Positions 26,800 through 35,477 of a DNA stretch of 64,000 nt are shown here, piece after piece; position 1 is the first letter of the stretch, and each line of letters opens with the position of its first letter. The notes under the pieces are model-generated. The model was not told where the DNA came from, made no database searches, and saw only the letters and a list, made by a program, of their open reading frames with translations. The stretch spans positions 868,001 to 932,000 of the forward strand of contig JADJSD010000003.1 in assembly GCA_016711875.1 (NCBI GenBank). The letters run 5' to 3'. Origin of the DNA: Betaproteobacteria bacterium. GTDB lineage: Bacteria > Pseudomonadota > Gammaproteobacteria > Burkholderiales > Usitatibacteraceae. The position numbers and the translations under genes were made by a program.

Positions 26800-27827
26800 C
26801 GGCCACGACGGGGGTCCGCTACCCCTTCGCCTCGAGCCTGCCCGCGCCGGGCGGCATGCTGGAGGTCGCCCCCGGCGTCCACTGGGTGCGCATGCCCCTG
26901 CCTTTCGCGCTCGACCACATCAACCTTTGGGTGATCGAGGACGGCGACGGTTGGACGATCGTCGACACCGGCTACGGGGTCGAGGCCACGCAGGAGCTGT
27001 GGACGCGGCTGCTCGCCGGCCCGATGGGCGATCGCCCCGTGAAGCGCATCGTCGTCACGCACTACCACCCGGATCACGTCGGCTGCGCGGCCTGGCTCGC
27101 CGGGCGGACCGGCGCGCCGGTGTGGATGACGACTTCGGAATTCCTGTCCGCCCACGCCGCGCGCGACGACGCGGCGGGATTCGACCGCGCGACCGGCATC
27201 GACTTCTTCGGCCGCAACGGCCTCGACACATCGACGATTCCCGAGAAGGTTCGCCTGGGAAACGCGTACCGGCGGGGAGTGCCCGAATTGCCGCGCACCT
27301 ACCGGCGGATGATGCACGGCGACGAGCTCGTGATCGGCGGCCACGCGTGGGAGGTCATCACCGTCTTCGGTCACGCCCCCGAGCACGCCGCGCTCCACTG
27401 CCAGTCGCTTGGCCTGCTCATCTCCGGCGACCAGGTGCTGCCGCGCATCACGAGCAACGTGGGCGTGTGGGGAAACCAGCCCGACGCCAATCCCCTCGCG
27501 CTGTTCCTCGATTCGCTCGCGCGCTTCGAGCCCTGCGACGAAGGCATCCGCGTCCTGCCCTCCCACGACCGGGTGTTCGAAGGACTGCACCCCCGCCTCG
27601 CGCAGCTTCGCGCGCACCACGCCGAACGCCTCATCGCGCTCCTGGCGGCCTGCGACCGCCCGGTGAGCGCCTTCGAGATCCTGCCCGTGCTCTTCAAGCG
27701 CGCGCTCGACGAGCACCAGATGGGATTCGCCATGGGCGAGGCCATCGCGCACCTGCACTACCTGCTTGCCGAGGGCCGGGTGACGCGCGAGGAATCGGGC
27801 GGCGTGCGCCGCTTCGTGCGGGCCTAG
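26796..27827 (+). CDS. MBL-fold metallo-hydrolase
   Basis: A 343-residue metallo-beta-lactamase-fold protein. The first metal motif is THYHPDHVG, the later ligands are in HAPEHAALH and ISGDQVLP, and the C-terminal part forms a helical/winged region. Such proteins hydrolyse thioesters, lactones or phosphodiesters; this subgroup resembles the larger glyoxalase II-like or LACTB2-like enzymes. I place the start at the GTG at 26796, which overlaps the cyclase stop as GTGA; an in-frame ATG at 26856 is the alternative. The overlap implies translational coupling with the cyclase. It converges with the VWA gene, 10 bp away. Confidence 0.82.
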   Translation: MTATTGVRYPFASSLPAPGGMLEVAPGVHWVRMPLPFALDHINLWVIEDGDGWTIVDTGYGVEATQELWTRLLAGPMGDRPVKRIVVTHYHPDHVGCAAWLAGRTGAPVWMTTSEFLSAHAARDDAAGFDRATGIDFFGRNGLDTSTIPEKVRLGNAYRRGVPELPRTYRRMMHGDELVIGGHAWEVITVFGHAPEHAALHCQSLGLLISGDQVLPRITSNVGVWGNQPDANPLALFLDSLARFEPCDEGIRVLPSHDRVFEGLHPRLAQLRAHHAERLIALLAACDRPVSAFEILPVLFKRALDEHQMGFAMGEAIAHLHYLLAEGRVTREESGGVRRFVRA

Positions 27828-27837
27828 GCGCGCGCCG

Positions 27838-29013
27838 CTACGAGAGGGACTTCATCGCGCCCTCGAGGCCGGAGAGCGTGACCGGATGCATACGCCCCTC
27901 GAAGATGCGGCGGATGCTCTCCGTGGATGCGGTCCAGTCCCAGCGATCCTCGGGCACCGGGTTCAGCCAGACGGAACGCGGCCACGCGCGGGTCATCCGC
28001 TCGAGCCAGGCCCGGCCGGACTCGTCGTTCCAGTGCTCGACGCTGCCGCCGGCCTGCTCCAGTTCGTAGGGACTCATGGCCGCATCGCCCACCACGATGA
28101 GCTTCCAGTCGTGGCCGTACTTTCTCATCACGTCGGCCGTCGGGATCTTCTCGCGGTGGCGACGATGGTTCTCCTTCCACACGCCCTCGTACACGCAGTT
28201 GTGGAAGTAGTAGTGCTCGAGGTTCTTGAACTCGGTGCGCGCGGCGCTGAAGAGCTCCTCGACCTGCAGGATGTGGTCGTCCATCGACCCGCCCACGTCG
28301 AGGAACAGCAGCACCTTCACCGCGTTGTGCAGTTCCGGGACGATCTTGAGGTCGAGCCAGCCGGCGTTCCTCGCGGTGGAGCGGATGGTGTCCGGCAGGT
28401 CCAGCACCTCGGGCGCGCCCTGGCGGGCGAACTTGCGAAGCCGCCGCAGCGCGAGCTTGATGTTGCGAACGCCGAGTTCCCGGTCCGTGTCGTAATCGCG
28501 GAATTCGCGCTGGTCCCACACCTTCACGGCGCGGCGGTTGCGCGAGCCCTCCTGGCCGATGCGGATGCCCTCGGGGTTGTAGCCGTAGGCGCCGAAGGGC
28601 GAGGTGCCCGCCGTGCCGATCCACTTGCTGCCGCCCTGGTGGCGCCTCTTCTGCTCCTCGAGGCGCTGGCGCAGCGTTTCCATGAGCTTGTCCCAGCCTC
28701 CCAGCGCCTCCACGAGTCGCTTCTCCTCCTCGGTGAGCGTGCGCTCGGCGAGTTTCTTCAGCCACTCGGCGGGGATGTCCTTCACCAGGGCGTCGGGGAT
28801 CGACTCGACCCCCTTGAAGTAGTTGCCGAAGGCGAGATCGAAGCGATCGAACCAGGCCTCGTCCTTCACGAGCGTCGCGCGGGAAAGGACGTAGAAGTCG
28901 TCGACGCTTCCGGTGACCACGCCCGCGCGCAGCGCCTCGACGAGCGTGAGGAACTCCTTCACGCTCGCCGGCACGCCCGCCTTGCGGACGGCGAAGAAGA
29001 AGTCGACGAGCAC
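27838..29013 (-). CDS. CoxE-like protein with von Willebrand factor A domain
   Basis: A 391-residue VWA-containing protein of the CoxE/YehP group. A helical N-terminal region (about 1-130) is followed by the VWA fold, with a MIDAS-type motif LFLDVGGSM where the usual DxSxS is DxGxS, and later VVGDAAM. These proteins work with MoxR-type AAA ATPases in metal-cofactor insertion or complex assembly. A MoxR ATPase lies two genes upstream in the same direction. Translation starts at GTG (29013), six bp after the preceding gene's stop. The client complex is not evident. Confidence 0.87.
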   Translation of the reverse strand: MLVDFFFAVRKAGVPASVKEFLTLVEALRAGVVTGSVDDFYVLSRATLVKDEAWFDRFDLAFGNYFKGVESIPDALVKDIPAEWLKKLAERTLTEEEKRLVEALGGWDKLMETLRQRLEEQKRRHQGGSKWIGTAGTSPFGAYGYNPEGIRIGQEGSRNRRAVKVWDQREFRDYDTDRELGVRNIKLALRRLRKFARQGAPEVLDLPDTIRSTARNAGWLDLKIVPELHNAVKVLLFLDVGGSMDDHILQVEELFSAARTEFKNLEHYYFHNCVYEGVWKENHRRHREKIPTADVMRKYGHDWKLIVVGDAAMSPYELEQAGGSVEHWNDESGRAWLERMTRAWPRSVWLNPVPEDRWDWTASTESIRRIFEGRMHPVTLSGLEGAMKSLS

Positions 29014-29019
29014 GGGGAC

Positions 29020-29769
29020 CTAGGCGGCCTTTTCGAGGAGTTGCTTGAGGCGGCCCAGCGCGCCCGCCCAGAAGCCCTTCTTCTCGGCGACGGCGTCACG
29101 GTCGGCAAGCCGGTCGTGCTGCACGGTGACCTTGCTCTTGCCCGCCCCCTGCGGCGTGAAGCTCACCTCGACGCGGGAATCGCCCGCCTTCCAGGCCATG
29201 TTCATCGACCGGCCGTCCTTCGAGCGCGTCACCGCGACGGGCGCGGCCCCGAGCCAGAGGGAGCGCAGCGCCGGGTCGGCCCAGGCGCCGTACAGCCGCT
29301 CGATGCCGGCCGCCATGGTGCGCGAGGCGCTGGCGGAATAGCCGTCCGCCTTCTGGTACGCCTCGCGCATCCCGCGTGCCTGCTCGTAGCCCACGGTGAT
29401 CATCTGGCTCCACCAGGGCGGCACGGCGTATTTCTCAGCGAGCAGTTTCGCGATCGCCTTGTGGGGCATCGCGCTGGCGCCGGCCTTGTCGAGGATCCCG
29501 AGCCATTGGTCCCAGGCCTTGCCCGTGGCTCGCGCGACGGCGTCGGAGCCGATGCCCGCGAGCCGCATCGCCTCGCGCGAGAGGCGGCCGGCCGTGCGCT
29601 TCACCGGGCCGGGCTTCGCGACGGGCCCGCGCGGCGCGGCCTTCCGGGAGGCCTTCTTGGCGGGCTTCCGGGGAACGGATGTCGTGGCGGAAACCTTCAC
29701 GGCCTTGCGGCGGGCGGCGGGGACCTTCTTCGCCGCCTTCTTCGCGGCGGACTTGCGGGCGGTAGCCAT
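29020..29769 (-). CDS. Lys/Ala-rich N-terminal tail fused to a SRPBCC-like domain
   Basis: A 249-residue protein. Residues 3 to about 65 are a histone H1-like tail of repeated Lys, Ala, Arg and Pro (such as ARKSAAKKAAKKVPAARRKAV). The middle (about 95-140) resembles a DUF4287-type helical segment (HKAIAKLLAEKYAVPPWWSQMI). The C-terminal part (about 160-240) resembles a START/SRPBCC (AHSA1-like) domain, with VEVSFTPQGAGKSKVTVQHDRL. The tail may bind DNA, RNA or polyanions. It sits between the MoxR ATPase and VWA genes, an uncommon place for such a protein. The function is unknown. Confidence 0.75.
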   Translation of the reverse strand: MATARKSAAKKAAKKVPAARRKAVKVSATTSVPRKPAKKASRKAAPRGPVAKPGPVKRTAGRLSREAMRLAGIGSDAVARATGKAWDQWLGILDKAGASAMPHKAIAKLLAEKYAVPPWWSQMITVGYEQARGMREAYQKADGYSASASRTMAAGIERLYGAWADPALRSLWLGAAPVAVTRSKDGRSMNMAWKAGDSRVEVSFTPQGAGKSKVTVQHDRLADRDAVAEKKGFWAGALGRLKQLLEKAA

Positions 29770-29798
29770 GGCGCCTCCCGGTGGCGGAGGGAACGGGG

Positions 29799-30641
<843 letters not shown>

Positions 30642-30720
30642 CCGGGCAGTATAGCGGCCCGGAAACCCTTTTGCCCCCGACGGCCGTTACACTCCCTATC
30701 CAACCCGCCGGAGAAACGCC

Positions 30721-32213
30721 GTGAGCCCCACCGTCCGCCCCCTCGCCGCCCTCCTCGCCGCCGCCCTGGCCGGCCCCGCCGCCGCCGAGACGGCGCTCAC
30801 CATCTACTCGAGCGCCCAGCCCGGGTCCCTTTCGCCCCAGACGTTCCGCTCGGGGGCGAGGGCTACACCGTCCCGGGCTACGCACTCGTGCGCGAGGACC
30901 GCAAGTTCGACCTCAAGGCCGGGCGAAACCTCCTGCGCGTTCCCGACGTGCCGGCGCTCATTGATCCGACCACCGTCTCCTTCGCCTCGGTGACGGACCC
31001 GAAGGCCACGCGCGTCGTCGAGCAGAGCTTCGAGTTCGACCTCACCAGCCCCCAGAAGCTGCTCTCGCGCTACCTGGACCGCGAGGTCACCGTCGAGCAG
31101 GCGCGCGGCACGGGCGTCGAATCGATCACCGGCACCCTCGTGAGCACCCAGGGCGGAATCACGCTCAAGGCGCCGGACGGCAGCGTGCGCATCGTGAACG
31201 GCCACACGGGCGTGAAGTTGCCGTCGCTGCCCGGCGGGCTCTTCAGCAAGCCCACCCTCGTCTGGGACATCGAGGCGGCGTCCACGGCGACCCACACCGC
31301 GCGCATCGCCTACCAGACGGGCGGCATGACGTGGTGGACGGACTACAACCTCACGTACTCGGAACCTTCGCCGGGATCGTGCCGGCTCGACGTGGGCGCG
31401 TGGGTGACGATCGTGAACCAGTCGGGCGCGAGCTTCGAGAACGCGAAGCTGAAGCTCGTCGCGGGCGAGGTGCAGCGGGCGCAACCGCGGTATGCGCCCG
31501 CGCCTGCGCCGGCCATGGCCATGCGGGCCCAGGAGGCCAAGGCCGACGGGTTCGCCGAGAAGGCCTTCTTCGAATATCACCTGTACACGCTGGGCCGTCC
31601 CGCCTCGCTCGCCAACAACTCGACCAAGCAGATCGAGATGTTCCCCCCGGCGGTGGGCGTGGGCTGCGAGAAAAAACTGGTCTACGCCGGCCAGGCGGCG
31701 ATGCCCTTCTACGGATCCCCCATGACCGATCGCAATTTCGGTGTCCAGTCGAACCGGAAGGTGGACGTCTACCTGCGTATCCCCAACGCCAAGGCGAACG
31801 GCCTGGGCCTGCCGCTGCCCGCCGGCAAGCTGCGGGTCGCGAAGCGCGACGACGACGGCAGCCTCGAGTTCATCGGCGAGGACCTGATCGACCACACGCC
31901 ACGCGACGAGACGGTGCAGGTGAAGCTCGGCAGCGCCTTCGACGTCGTGGGCGAGCGCCGTCAGCTCGACTACCGCATCGACTCGGCCGCGAAGTGGATC
32001 GAGGAGGACATCGAGATCCGCGTGAGAAACCAGAAGCCCGACGAGACCGTGAACGTCATCGTCAAGGAGAACCTCTATCGATGGACGAACTGGACGATCA
32101 TTCGCAAGAGCGGCGAATTCGAGAAGCCCGACGCGCGCACGGTGCATTTCCCGGTGCGCATCGCCCCCAAGGGCGAGGCCGTGGTGCGCTACACCGTGCG
32201 CTACACGTGGTGA
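30721..32213 (+). pseudogene. DUF4139 secreted protein, split by an apparent one-base deletion
   Basis: The frame opening at the GTG at 30721 encodes a clear signal peptide (ending PAAAETALTIYSS) and about 44 residues in all up to TFRSG. The family sequence then continues in the frame one base back (GGEGYTVPGYALVREDRKF) to 32213. Adding one G to the five-G run at 30852-30856 joins the two parts into a 497-residue DUF4139 protein of normal layout (beta-rich middle with LVWDIEA.., C-terminal NWTIIRKSGEFEKPDA). The downstream part shows no other damage. This could be a real recent mutation, a sequencing slip in the homopolymer, or a slippage-read gene. Function of the family is poorly known. Confidence 0.75.
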
Positions 32214-32253
32214 ACGGCCGCATCCATCGGCGGCGATGCGGCGTAGGGTCGGC

Positions 32254-33126
32254 ATGAACCGACGCTCCCTCCTCGCCCTGGGCGGCGCTTCCGCCGCGGC
32301 CCTCGCGGCCACGGCCGCCTGCTCGCCCATCCGGATCGTGAATGCGCTCACCCCGGGCGACGGCGTCACCGTCACGCCCGGCGAAGCCTACGGCAGCGAC
32401 CCCGCGCACAGGCTCGACGTGTACGTGCCCTCGGCCGCGGCGGGACCGCGCCCGATGGTCGTCTTCTTCTACGGCGGTTCGTGGCAGAACGGAAGGCGTG
32501 AGGACTACTACTTCGCCGGCGCCGGACTCGCGGCGAAGGGATTCGTCGCCCTGCTGCCGGACTACCGGAAATACCCGCAGGTGGTGTTTCCCGGTTTCGT
32601 CGAAGATGCGGCGCAGGCCGTCGCGTGGGCCCGGCGCAACGCCGCGCGCTTCGGCGGCGATCCTTCGCGCCTCTTCGTGATGGGGCACTCGGCGGGGGCC
32701 CACCTGGCCGCGATGCTCTCGCTCGACGCGCAGTACCTCGGCGCGCAGGGCCTCGCCCCGAAGGATCTTGCCGGACTCGTCGGGCTGGCGGGCCCCTATG
32801 ATTTCCTGCCGTTGCGCGATCCGGTCCTCAAGACCATTTTCGCACCCGAGGCGACCCTCGCCCGCACGCAGCCGATCACCTTCGCCTCGGCGGGCGCACC
32901 GCCCGCCTTTCTCGCCACGGGTGCGGACGACTCGACGGTGAACCCGCGCAATACCGCGAATCTCGCGGCGCGCCTGCGCTCGCTGGGCGTGCGCGTCGAG
33001 GAGAAGCGCTACGAGGGGCTCAACCACTACACGATCGTCGGGGCGCTGGGCGAACCCCTGCGCTCGCGGCACCCGGTCTATACGGACGTGATCGCGTACC
33101 TGCGCTCGGCATCCGGCGAGGCATGA
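32254..33126 (+). CDS. alpha/beta-hydrolase lipoprotein (esterase/lipase-like)
   Basis: A 290-residue secreted hydrolase. The N-terminus NRRSLLALGGASAAALAATAACSP combines a twin-arginine-like start with a lipobox ending in Cys, so it is probably a lipoprotein. The oxyanion motif is FFYGGSW (Tyr replaces the usual His of HGG), the nucleophile elbow is GHSAGA, and the late Asp and His are in TGADDSTV and GLNHYTI. It resembles carboxylesterase/arylformamidase-type enzymes. I prefer the ATG at 32254 because AGGGT lies before it; an ATG at 32236 is in frame. A bidirectional terminator follows directly. Confidence 0.85.
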   Translation: MNRRSLLALGGASAAALAATAACSPIRIVNALTPGDGVTVTPGEAYGSDPAHRLDVYVPSAAAGPRPMVVFFYGGSWQNGRREDYYFAGAGLAAKGFVALLPDYRKYPQVVFPGFVEDAAQAVAWARRNAARFGGDPSRLFVMGHSAGAHLAAMLSLDAQYLGAQGLAPKDLAGLVGLAGPYDFLPLRDPVLKTIFAPEATLARTQPITFASAGAPPAFLATGADDSTVNPRNTANLAARLRSLGVRVEEKRYEGLNHYTIVGALGEPLRSRHPVYTDVIAYLRSASGEA

Positions 33127-33154
33127 AAAAGGGGCGGCCGAGGCCGCCCCTTTT
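33126..33154. terminator. bidirectional intrinsic terminator
   Basis: GGGGCGGCC (33131-33139) pairs perfectly with GGCCGCCCC (33142-33150). An A-run (33126-33130) lies on the left and a T-run (33151-33154) on the right, so it can stop transcripts of both the esterase (plus) and the fdh operon (minus). Confidence 0.9.
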
Positions 33155-33175
33155 CCGCCATCGACGATCGCGCCG

Positions 33176-33511
33176 TCAGGCCTTCTTGGCGGGCGCCTTC
33201 TCCGGTGCCTTGGCCGGGGCGGCCGGTGCCGCGGCCTTGGCCGGCGCCGCGGCGGGTGCCGTGGCGATGGGCGTGGGCTTCGGAATCGGCTTCTTGGCCT
33301 TCTTCATGTTGTCCTGGAAGTTCTTGACGGCCTTGTCCTGCGACGCGGCCATCGCAGCCTTGCCCTTCTCGGCAGCCTCGGCGTCGGCCTTCTTCTTCGC
33401 CTCGACCTTGGCCGGATCGGCAGGCGGAGGGGGCGGCAGCTTGGCGTGGACCGACAGGGACGCGCTCGCAAGGAGCGTGGCGACGAGGGCGGCGATTTTC
33501 CGGTTGTTCAT
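33176..33511 (-). CDS. small periplasmic Lys/Pro/Ala-rich protein at the end of the fdh operon
   Basis: A 111-residue protein with a signal peptide (residues 1-23, ending SVHA) followed by a Pro run (KLPPPPP), a charged helical segment (ADPAKVEAKKKADAEAAEKGKAA) and a low-complexity Ala/Pro/Lys tail. It starts 2 bp after the fdhC stop and ends before the shared terminator, so it is co-transcribed with formate dehydrogenase. I do not recognise the family. It may be a periplasmic spacer or envelope-associated factor; no catalytic motif is visible. Confidence 0.65.
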   Translation of the reverse strand: MNNRKIAALVATLLASASLSVHAKLPPPPPADPAKVEAKKKADAEAAEKGKAAMAASQDKAVKNFQDNMKKAKKPIPKPTPIATAPAAAPAKAAAPAAPAKAPEKAPAKKA

Positions 33512-33513
33512 GG

Positions 33514-34584
33514 TCAGTCTCCCGCGGCCGGTTGGGTGGATCCGGCGACGAATTTCTCGGGGCGCTTGCCGGCCTTGACCTCGTTGTACCAGTACTCGTG
33601 GTGCTCCTTCGCCCACGTCTCGTCCACGTAGCCGGTCTTCATGGCCTTCAGGGCGCCTTCCATCCCGACCGTGCCCAGGTAGATGTGGAAGCAGGCCATC
33701 GCCATCGCGAGGATCGCGCAGATGCCGTGGATCAGGTTCGCCAGCTGCATCGCTTCGCGGCCCTGGTTCCAGTTCGGGAAATTGAGGATGAGGCCGGTGA
33801 TGCTGATCACCGTGCACAGGCCCACCACCAGCGACCAGAACAGCACTTTCTCCCCGGCGTTGAACTTGCCGGAGGCCACGTGTTCCCCCGACAGCATCCC
33901 GCCGAACTTGCCGAGCCAGGCGCTATCGTAGGACTTCGGGATGTTGTCCTTCACGAACAGCGTGATGAAGATCACCAGCGCGAAGATGAAGAGCGGGCCC
34001 ACGAAGTTGTGCAGGTTCTTCGAAAGCACCGTGAGCGACGCGAACGCGGCGTGCCCCACGACCGGCAGGAGGACGTACTTGCCGAAGAGAATCACGATGC
34101 CGGTGATCGCCAGCGCGACGAAGGAAAGCCCCATCGTCCAGTGCGCGATTCGCTCCACGCTCGTGAATCGCTCGATCTGCCGGCCCGTGAGCGGGTCGTG
34201 CACCTTGATCGGGCCCTTCGCGAGGAAGAACACGAGCAGGATGGCGAGCGGGATCAGCAGGACGATGCCGCCGTAGAACGTGACGGGACCGTTGCGGATC
34301 TTGCGCCATTCGTGACCCGCACCCTGGATGAGGATGTTGGTCTCGCGGCCGGGGACGGAAGCGTACTGCGCCTTGCCGCTCACGTCGCTCCAGGCCGGCG
34401 GGAGGTTGGTGGATGCCGGGGCGGCGGCCTGGGGGGCCGGCGCCGCGGGTGCCGCAGCCGCCGGAGCGGCCGTTGCCGGGGTGGCCGCGGGGGCCGCCGG
34501 CTGCTGCGCCGACGTGGCGAGCGGAAGGGCGATTGCCGCGCCCAGGGCGAGGGCGGCGGCGGACTTGAGAAGGCGGGACATCAT
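33514..34584 (-). CDS. fdhC: formate dehydrogenase cytochrome b subunit (gamma)
   Basis: A 356-residue membrane subunit. Residues 1 to about 26 are a signal peptide. An Ala/Pro-rich stretch (about 27-60) and a periplasmic segment follow, then one helix (about 93-118) and the four-helix cytochrome b556 domain (about 145-330) with haem-ligand histidines in RIAHWTMGLSF, NLHNFVGPLF and MACFHIYLG. It takes electrons from FdhB and passes them to quinone. The Pro/Ala-rich N-terminal extension is longer than in E. coli FdnI, as is common in Burkholderiales-type enzymes. Either of two adjacent ATGs (34584, 34581) could be the start. Confidence 0.92.
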   Translation of the reverse strand: MMSRLLKSAAALALGAAIALPLATSAQQPAAPAATPATAAPAAAAPAAPAPQAAAPASTNLPPAWSDVSGKAQYASVPGRETNILIQGAGHEWRKIRNGPVTFYGGIVLLIPLAILLVFFLAKGPIKVHDPLTGRQIERFTSVERIAHWTMGLSFVALAITGIVILFGKYVLLPVVGHAAFASLTVLSKNLHNFVGPLFIFALVIFITLFVKDNIPKSYDSAWLGKFGGMLSGEHVASGKFNAGEKVLFWSLVVGLCTVISITGLILNFPNWNQGREAMQLANLIHGICAILAMAMACFHIYLGTVGMEGALKAMKTGYVDETWAKEHHEYWYNEVKAGKRPEKFVAGSTQPAAGD

Positions 34585-34599
34585 GGTTTCATCCCTTTC

Positions 34600-34827
34600 T
34601 TATTTGGCAGCCTGCGTACGCAGGTATTCGTTCTGGCTGGCGGCGCGGGTGGCAAGGGACTGCTCCCACTTCTGCTTGTCGCCCTTGAACTGGTCGCCCG
34701 CGTAGGCCTTCGCGTCTTCCTTGCCCATGTAGGAGCGGGCGGATTCCTGCGAGAGCTCCGTGCAGCCCGCGAGGGCCGCGGCGGCCGCGACCGCGGCCGC
34801 CATCGTGGTCAGTTTCCTGGCGTTCAT
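34600..34827 (-). CDS. small lipoprotein inside the formate dehydrogenase operon
   Basis: A 75-residue protein with a lipoprotein signal (MNARKLTTMAAAVAAAAALAGC, lipobox LAGC, acylated Cys22). It has a short charged mature part (TELSQESARSYMGKEDAKAY...) predicted to be helical. The ATG overlaps the fdhB stop (ATGA), and fdhC starts 15 bp later, so it is firmly inside the operon. I do not recognise a named family. A role in anchoring or stabilising the FDH complex on the periplasmic side is a guess from location. Confidence 0.7.
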   Translation of the reverse strand: MNARKLTTMAAAVAAAAALAGCTELSQESARSYMGKEDAKAYAGDQFKGDKQKWEQSLATRAASQNEYLRTQAAK

Positions 34828-35444
34828 GCGCGTCCTCCCGGTTGGTCGGCGAGCTTGCCGCTGCCGCCGTAGGCCATCGACCAGCCCCAGATCTCCTCGC
34901 CCTTGCCGCGCGTGACGACCCGGGTCTTGTAGATCTTCGTGATCACCTCGGCATCGCCCGCGAGGAGCGCCTTGGTGGAGCACATTTCCGCGCAGGCGGG
35001 GAGCTTGCCCTCGGCGAGGCGGTTGCGGCCGTACTTGCGGAATTCCTCGGCGGAATTGTTCTCCTCCGGGCCGCCCGAGCAGTACGTGCACTTGTCCATC
35101 TTGCCGCGCAGGCCGAAAGCGCCGGCCTGCGGGAACTGCGGCGCGCCGAAGGGACAGGCGTAGAAGCAGTAGCCGCAGCCGATGCACAGGTCCTTGTCGT
35201 GCAGGACCACGCCCTCGTCGGTCTTGTAGAAGCAGTCGACCGGGCACACCGCCATGCAGGGCGCATCCGAGCAGTGCATGCACGCGACCGAGATCGAGCG
35301 CTCGCCCGGCACGCCGTCGTTCATCGTCACCACCCGGCGGCGGTTCACGCCCCAGGGCACCTCGTGCTCGTTCTTGCACGCGGTGACGCAGCCGTTGCAT
35401 TCGATGCAGCGCTCGGCGTCACAGATGAATTTCATTCTGGCCAT
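34824..35444 (-). CDS. fdhB: formate dehydrogenase iron-sulfur subunit (beta)
   Basis: A 206-residue ferredoxin-type subunit with four [4Fe-4S] cysteine motifs: CDAERCIECNGCVTAC, CMHCSDAPCMAVCP, CIGCGYCFYACP and the later cysteines around CTYC and CAEMC. It wires the molybdenum centre of FdhA to the haems of FdhC. It has no C-terminal transmembrane helix, unlike E. coli FdnH. It sits 33 bp after fdhA in the same operon. Confidence 0.94.
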   Translation of the reverse strand: MARMKFICDAERCIECNGCVTACKNEHEVPWGVNRRRVVTMNDGVPGERSISVACMHCSDAPCMAVCPVDCFYKTDEGVVLHDKDLCIGCGYCFYACPFGAPQFPQAGAFGLRGKMDKCTYCSGGPEENNSAEEFRKYGRNRLAEGKLPACAEMCSTKALLAGDAEVITKIYKTRVVTRGKGEEIWGWSMAYGGSGKLADQPGGRA

Positions 35445-35477
35445 TTTTTCATTCTCCTTGCGGTATCCGGGGCGGGC

